NCBI GenBank assembly: GCA_003427395.1
Contig: BFEA01000004.1
Location: forward strand, 2,992,965 to 3,027,826
DNA: 34,862 bases
Direction of reading: 5' to 3'
Source of the DNA: Chara braunii
Taxonomy: Eukaryota; Streptophyta; Charophyceae; Charales; Characeae
In this document: positions 31,535 through 34,862 of the stretch, piece after piece
How positions within the stretch are numbered: position 1 is the first letter of the stretch
How the letters are laid out: each line of letters starts with the position of its first letter
Notes under the pieces: generated by a model
Told to the model about the DNA's origin: nothing
The model's database searches: none
Seen by the model: the letters and a program-made list of their open reading frames with translations, nothing else
Program-made: the position numbers and the translations under genes

Positions 31535-32870
31535 TCAGTGGGAAAAGAAAGGCAACCTTAGCAGCAGGTATGCTCGTGAACCTTTTTGTTTTACCTGATG
31601 CAAACACGAGCCAACAACAACAATTTTCTGTCTTTTACTGACATATGAACAGTTGTCTTGAAGGCTTTGGAAACACAACCTCTTCTCCAAGACCATCCTC
31701 TGATTCTTGTGGACCGTGACACGTTTTACTTCCACCGGTGACCGGGCACCCGAAATCTCTAACGATGCATCCTAAAATGTCCCATCGATCGGGTCTGCTT
31801 GTGCATTCTAAACATAAATTCCTATCATAACAACTCTCAAAGTTTGCCATGATCTTCGCAGTTTTTTCAAGAGACGCCTCATTTCCAACCTGGTACTTAA
31901 TGAAGGAAGAAATATCATTGATAAGACGTATGCCATGAACCAAACGTTGATCCTTTCCCAATTATGACAAAAAGGAGTACTCAGAGAAAACGCACAAGAA
32001 ACAGGTAATGGCTGGGGCCGCCGTGCCAACCTTCTCCTGCAGAATCATCTCACAAGCTTCAGTAAATGTGCGCTTCAAGTCGAACAAGACAAAGGATTTG
32101 ATAACATCAAACTCCACAACCTCTCATCCTCCCTGCTTCTTACCTTTCAACAATTTTACCTCTTTACCTGATTTTTCAGAAGAACCCCCTTAAGTTAGTT
32201 TGTCCTCCAGAAATCAGTTACATAAACCAGAGCGATCATGATGGAATTGTGGCATTTGGGGGGAGATTGCAGAACATCTCCTTCACATCAAAAGTTCTTG
32301 TCAACAGTGTTTCTCCTTTACTGACATTCTTATGAACCACGTTCAAAGAATCGATCAGCAGATCAGTGCACTTCAAATTGAGGTGTGAACCCTTGGTAAC
32401 CCCGACACCATAACATTCACTGCACGAGATATTTTTCTACAAGGGTACAAGCTCGCAAACTACACTCAGAGAAGGTAAGATAGTTGGGCCGCCATCTTTG
32501 CACATCCTTGTGCTTCGGGAGCACATACGCCTTACCAATCCCGCGTTATCGATCCCGCCTTTCACATCTCATTTTGCCAACTTTCGCAATTCTTGACATA
32601 TATATCCCTCCTTGGCTTCCGCCAACAGCAAGTACTCCTCCTCCTTCACTCTGATTAATCCCTTATTGCAACAAAAGAGTTTGTTCATACCCTCCTTATA
32701 AGTTGATAACAAATAGGACAACAAATCACGGCATCACGTGGGTTATGGTCAATAGGTACCCTCACTAATCCTTCTAGTGCTTTCAACCATGTCCTCATAT
32801 TTTCTTCTGTGCAATCCGTGATGTTTTCTTTCACACCAATCAGGCACTCGAGCAACTCCTTTCGAGGGTG
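31535..32870 (-). pseudogene. Degenerate reverse transcriptase, Penelope-like
   Basis: Read on the - strand, pieces in changing frames follow RT order. First LLECLIGVKENI (about 32860), then GKAYVLPKHKDVQRWRP-like text (about 32490-32540; the LPKxH...RP block is typical of Penelope-like RT), then RTFDVKEMFCNLP (about 32255-32300, motif A with its Asp), then LQEKVGTAAPAITCFL (motif B-like, about 32010-32060), then HGIRLINDISSFIKYQV (31895-31940), where the expected Asp-Asp reads Asn-Asp. LCLECTSRPDRWDILGCIV and NQRMVLEKRLCFQSLQD follow. Several stops and frameshifts show it is dead. No GIY-YIG endonuclease is seen. A different RT class is possible. Confidence 0.5.
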
Positions 32871-33217
32871 GGAGAGTGGGAGAGAAAGGGATGAGAAAAG
32901 TGGGGAGGAGGAAAAGATATTAGTAGAAGATGGTGACTGGAAAGGGGAGGGGAGAAAAGATAGTGGAAGATGAGTGAAGAGAGATGTCAGAGGGAGGGGG
33001 TAGTGGTAGAGGTAGAAGGGGTGATGATATAATGTAAGGGAGAGAGAGAGGGGGGTGTGGGAGAGTGGGTTAGTGGAAAGAGATGATACCAGGATCTAGG
33101 TTGGCAAAGAGCAACAAGGTCATCAAAATCCACTGGATCTTGGCCTTCAAGGTGCTGGCATCCTACTACTGCAACAGAAAAAAATCATAATAATAATGAA
33201 ATAATCAAGGGTTGTCT

Positions 33218-33413
33218 GAGATCTTTATCAGCCACCCTGATTGCCTTAACGCGCAGGCCCCTAGCCAGGGGGGTCTTCACTGCTGCCAAACTGCTGGTGC
33301 AGCAGTACAAAAAATAATAACCATTATCATCATCATCATCTGAATGTGCTGATATCTTGATTAGCCACCCAGATTGGCCTGTAGTGCAACCCCCTAGCCC
33401 AGGGGGTCTTCAA
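33218..33413 (-). repeat. Duplicated 63-bp module in the leader of element C
   Basis: GATxTTxATxAGCCACCC followed by CCTAGCCxxGGGGGTCTTCA occurs at 33218-33280 and 33351-33413. Element B has one corresponding copy near 27840-27940. Confidence 0.6.
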
Positions 33414-33744
33414 GCTTGAAGACTCTCAGCAAGCTGCCACGTGGCACTGCAGATGGTCACGTGTGCAGGCAGCGGCAGCCACGATGCCTCCAGGGGGGGC
33501 GGGCCAGCCCGCCCACTCGGGGGCTTAAATAGCTCGTGTGGAACTGTTCAACACGAACGTTCCGCATTACAGAGCCATGGACACAGTTTGGCCAATGTGT
33601 TACAGCACTCGCTACGCACGCGCATGGCCAGCGTGCATCCCGGATCTTAATATGTATAATTCGGGACCGGGGCAGCGCGTGCGTGTGAGGCGGCCTTTTC
33701 CACATTGACTGTCACAGGGTGTGGTGGGTGGGAGCGGGGAACAT

Positions 33745-33766
33745 TCCCGCTTCAAGTTTGATACCA
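33745..33766 (-). promoter_or_regulatory. Primer-binding site of element C
   Basis: TGGTATCAAAC begins at 33766 on the - strand; its first eight bases match the initiator tRNA-Met type. A GCGGG...CCCGC stem follows as in element B. Confidence 0.5.
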
Positions 33767-34093
33767 GTCTGACGGACCCTCCTAGATAGCGGTTCGCCAG
33801 TATCAAGATGAAGGGTTGAAGGGGGAGGAGATAGAGATGGAGCTGGAAGGGACGGCGCAGCTCCGACGTGGACTCGACACGCATGTACTCCAAATGTGCA
33901 GAATGAAGAATTACTGGAAAAAAACAACAACTGGGGTATACCCCAGCGGACTGAATGCACTGGACTCGACTGGCGTGGTATCGACAGTGGTACCGGGCAG
34001 GAATGGACTGGACTGGAACAGCACACGTGGTCAGGCCACGGCCTGGTCCCACAGGCCGAACACGCAAATAGCCGAATAGGCCCGGTCTGTAAG
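33767..34093 (-). repeat. 5' LTR of element C
   Basis: It shares with the other LTRs the GGGTCCG end, the block complementary to ATAGAGATGGAG, ACTCCAAATGTGCA, the palindrome CTGGGGTATACCCCAG (33931-33946), GGACTGGACTGGA pentamers and a CAGGCC-rich start. Outer boundaries are approximate because the terminal inverted repeat is degraded. Confidence 0.7.
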
Positions 34094-34862
34094 CCAGGAC
34101 AGTGAGGCCCACTGCATATTACGCGGCCGAATCTGTCAAATCTACTTAAAGCACCAGTATATGGGCACCTGGGCCGTGGGTTTGACACCTCAAACTCTGG
34201 AGGCAAGAAACAAAAATGCGACTGCCAATCAAATTTATCAACCATGGCCCGTCGGTGGGCCCAGCGTTTGCCGTTTCGGTCTCGTTTTCTTGCATATGTC
34301 TGTGTGTGTACAAATGGGGGGGAGGCGACCCCTCCACAACGAAACAACCAACCAATCAATCAGTCCATCTTGTTTTTGCATTTTTTTTCTTTTTCTTTCT
34401 GTTTTTTTATGATCAAATTAGAATCAATCAATCAATCAAACAAACAATCAATCAACCAACCAACCAATCAATTAGTTATTCAATTGCAAGGATTCGAGCA
34501 CTTGGCAATGCTGGAAATATGGAAAAGACCTTGCCCGCCCTAAGTGAAGGCGGCCTGCAAATATGCGCCAGGGCCTGGGTATAGGCCCGTGTGATCACAC
34601 TAAATGGCTGTTGGAATCTATATGCGGGTGTGGATCTTCGCACTGGCCCTTCTAGGGATCACCCCACATCTCGGTTGAGGCCCCGTATACTACGTGGCAC
34701 CCTCGGCCGCGGCCGCAGGATCCGAGTCCCCGGCCAGGATCCTAGGCTGCGAGGCCGAGTCCGTGCACGGCTGCGCCACGCCCAGGCGGGGGCGCGCGCC
34801 CGAATTCCACGCGCGCGCGGCCTGCGCACGTCAGCCGCTATCGGCCTGTCCAAAAAAAAAAA
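34094..34862. other. No recognisable gene; retroposon-like tail, then GC-rich DNA
   Basis: GGGGGGGAGGCGACCCCTCC and AATC/AACC repeats (34315-34470) parallel 30045-30100. From 34660 to the edge the sequence becomes very GC-rich with CGCGCG runs and ends in poly-A. I see no protein family in it. Confidence 0.35.

Larger units (their letters stand above)
32867..34093 (-). mobile_element. Element C: leader and 5' LTR of a diverged chromovirus relative
   Basis: The segment 32867-33766 matches the distal leader of element B in scattered blocks: GAGAGTGGGTTAGT, TGCCACGTGGCACTGC, TTCAACACGA, CTACGCACGCGCAT and CGGATCTTAATA. The right part, 33767-34093, is a diverged LTR. Its left edge abuts the Penelope-like RT, so gag and pol are absent here. 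C is clearly further from A and B than they are from each other. Confidence 0.75.

Noticed and set aside
34659-34853. Arg/Pro-rich frame in the GC-rich right end
   Set aside because: The composition follows from high GC content; there is no motif and the region meets the window edge.

Overview
The window looks like repeat-rich nuclear DNA of a green plant-lineage eukaryote, most likely a charophyte-type alga; Chara is my guess and is not proven. The reasons are a spliced host gene, a primer-binding site close to the plant initiator-tRNA-Met type, chromodomain-bearing Ty3/Gypsy elements, TTTAGGG-type motifs, long microsatellites and a 293-bp scaffold gap of N. Nothing suggests a bacterial genome.

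Layout. Element A (1-6234, + strand) is a decayed Ty3/Gypsy chromovirus: leader, gag, protease-reverse transcriptase, a large internal deletion removing RNase H, integrase and chromodomain, a 3' noncoding tract and a 3' LTR. Its 5' LTR lies off the left edge. The LTR cuts a tyrosine-recombinase-like reading frame (6235-6841, - strand). Then come a pair of 99-bp direct repeats, a tRNA-like remnant and several local tandem duplications. The only plausible host gene is a two-exon gene for a secreted or anchored CAP/SCP-domain protein (exons 9275-9668 and 12380-12597, + strand). Its 2.7-kb intron is full of simple repeats. From 12.6 to 18.2 kb there is a gap, microsatellites, small duplications and SINE-like remnants, with no gene I can recognise.

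Element B (18187-28779, - strand) is a nearly full-length copy of the same family: both LTRs, tRNA-Met-type primer site, leader, gag with a CCHC knuckle, DSG protease, reverse transcriptase, RNase H, HHCC/DDE integrase and a C-terminal chromodomain. It is dead: it has several frameshifts and stops, the RT catalytic box reads NLGD instead of YLDD, and a 538-bp element sits between integrase and chromodomain with a 6-bp target duplication.

Right of B lie GTTGAA-rich DNA, a retroposon-like tail ending in (AATC)n, a degenerate reverse transcriptase that looks Penelope-like (31.5-32.9 kb, - strand), and the leader plus 5' LTR of a third, diverged chromovirus (element C, 32867-34093, - strand).

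The main story is nested and decaying mobile DNA around one host gene. A and B point in opposite directions and form a large inverted repeat around that gene. The best new leads are the threefold hairpin in the chromovirus leader, the palindrome conserved in all four LTRs, the deletion scar with copied filler DNA, the 538-bp insertion, the tyrosine-recombinase fragment and the Penelope-like RT. No single undescribed system stands out as functional.
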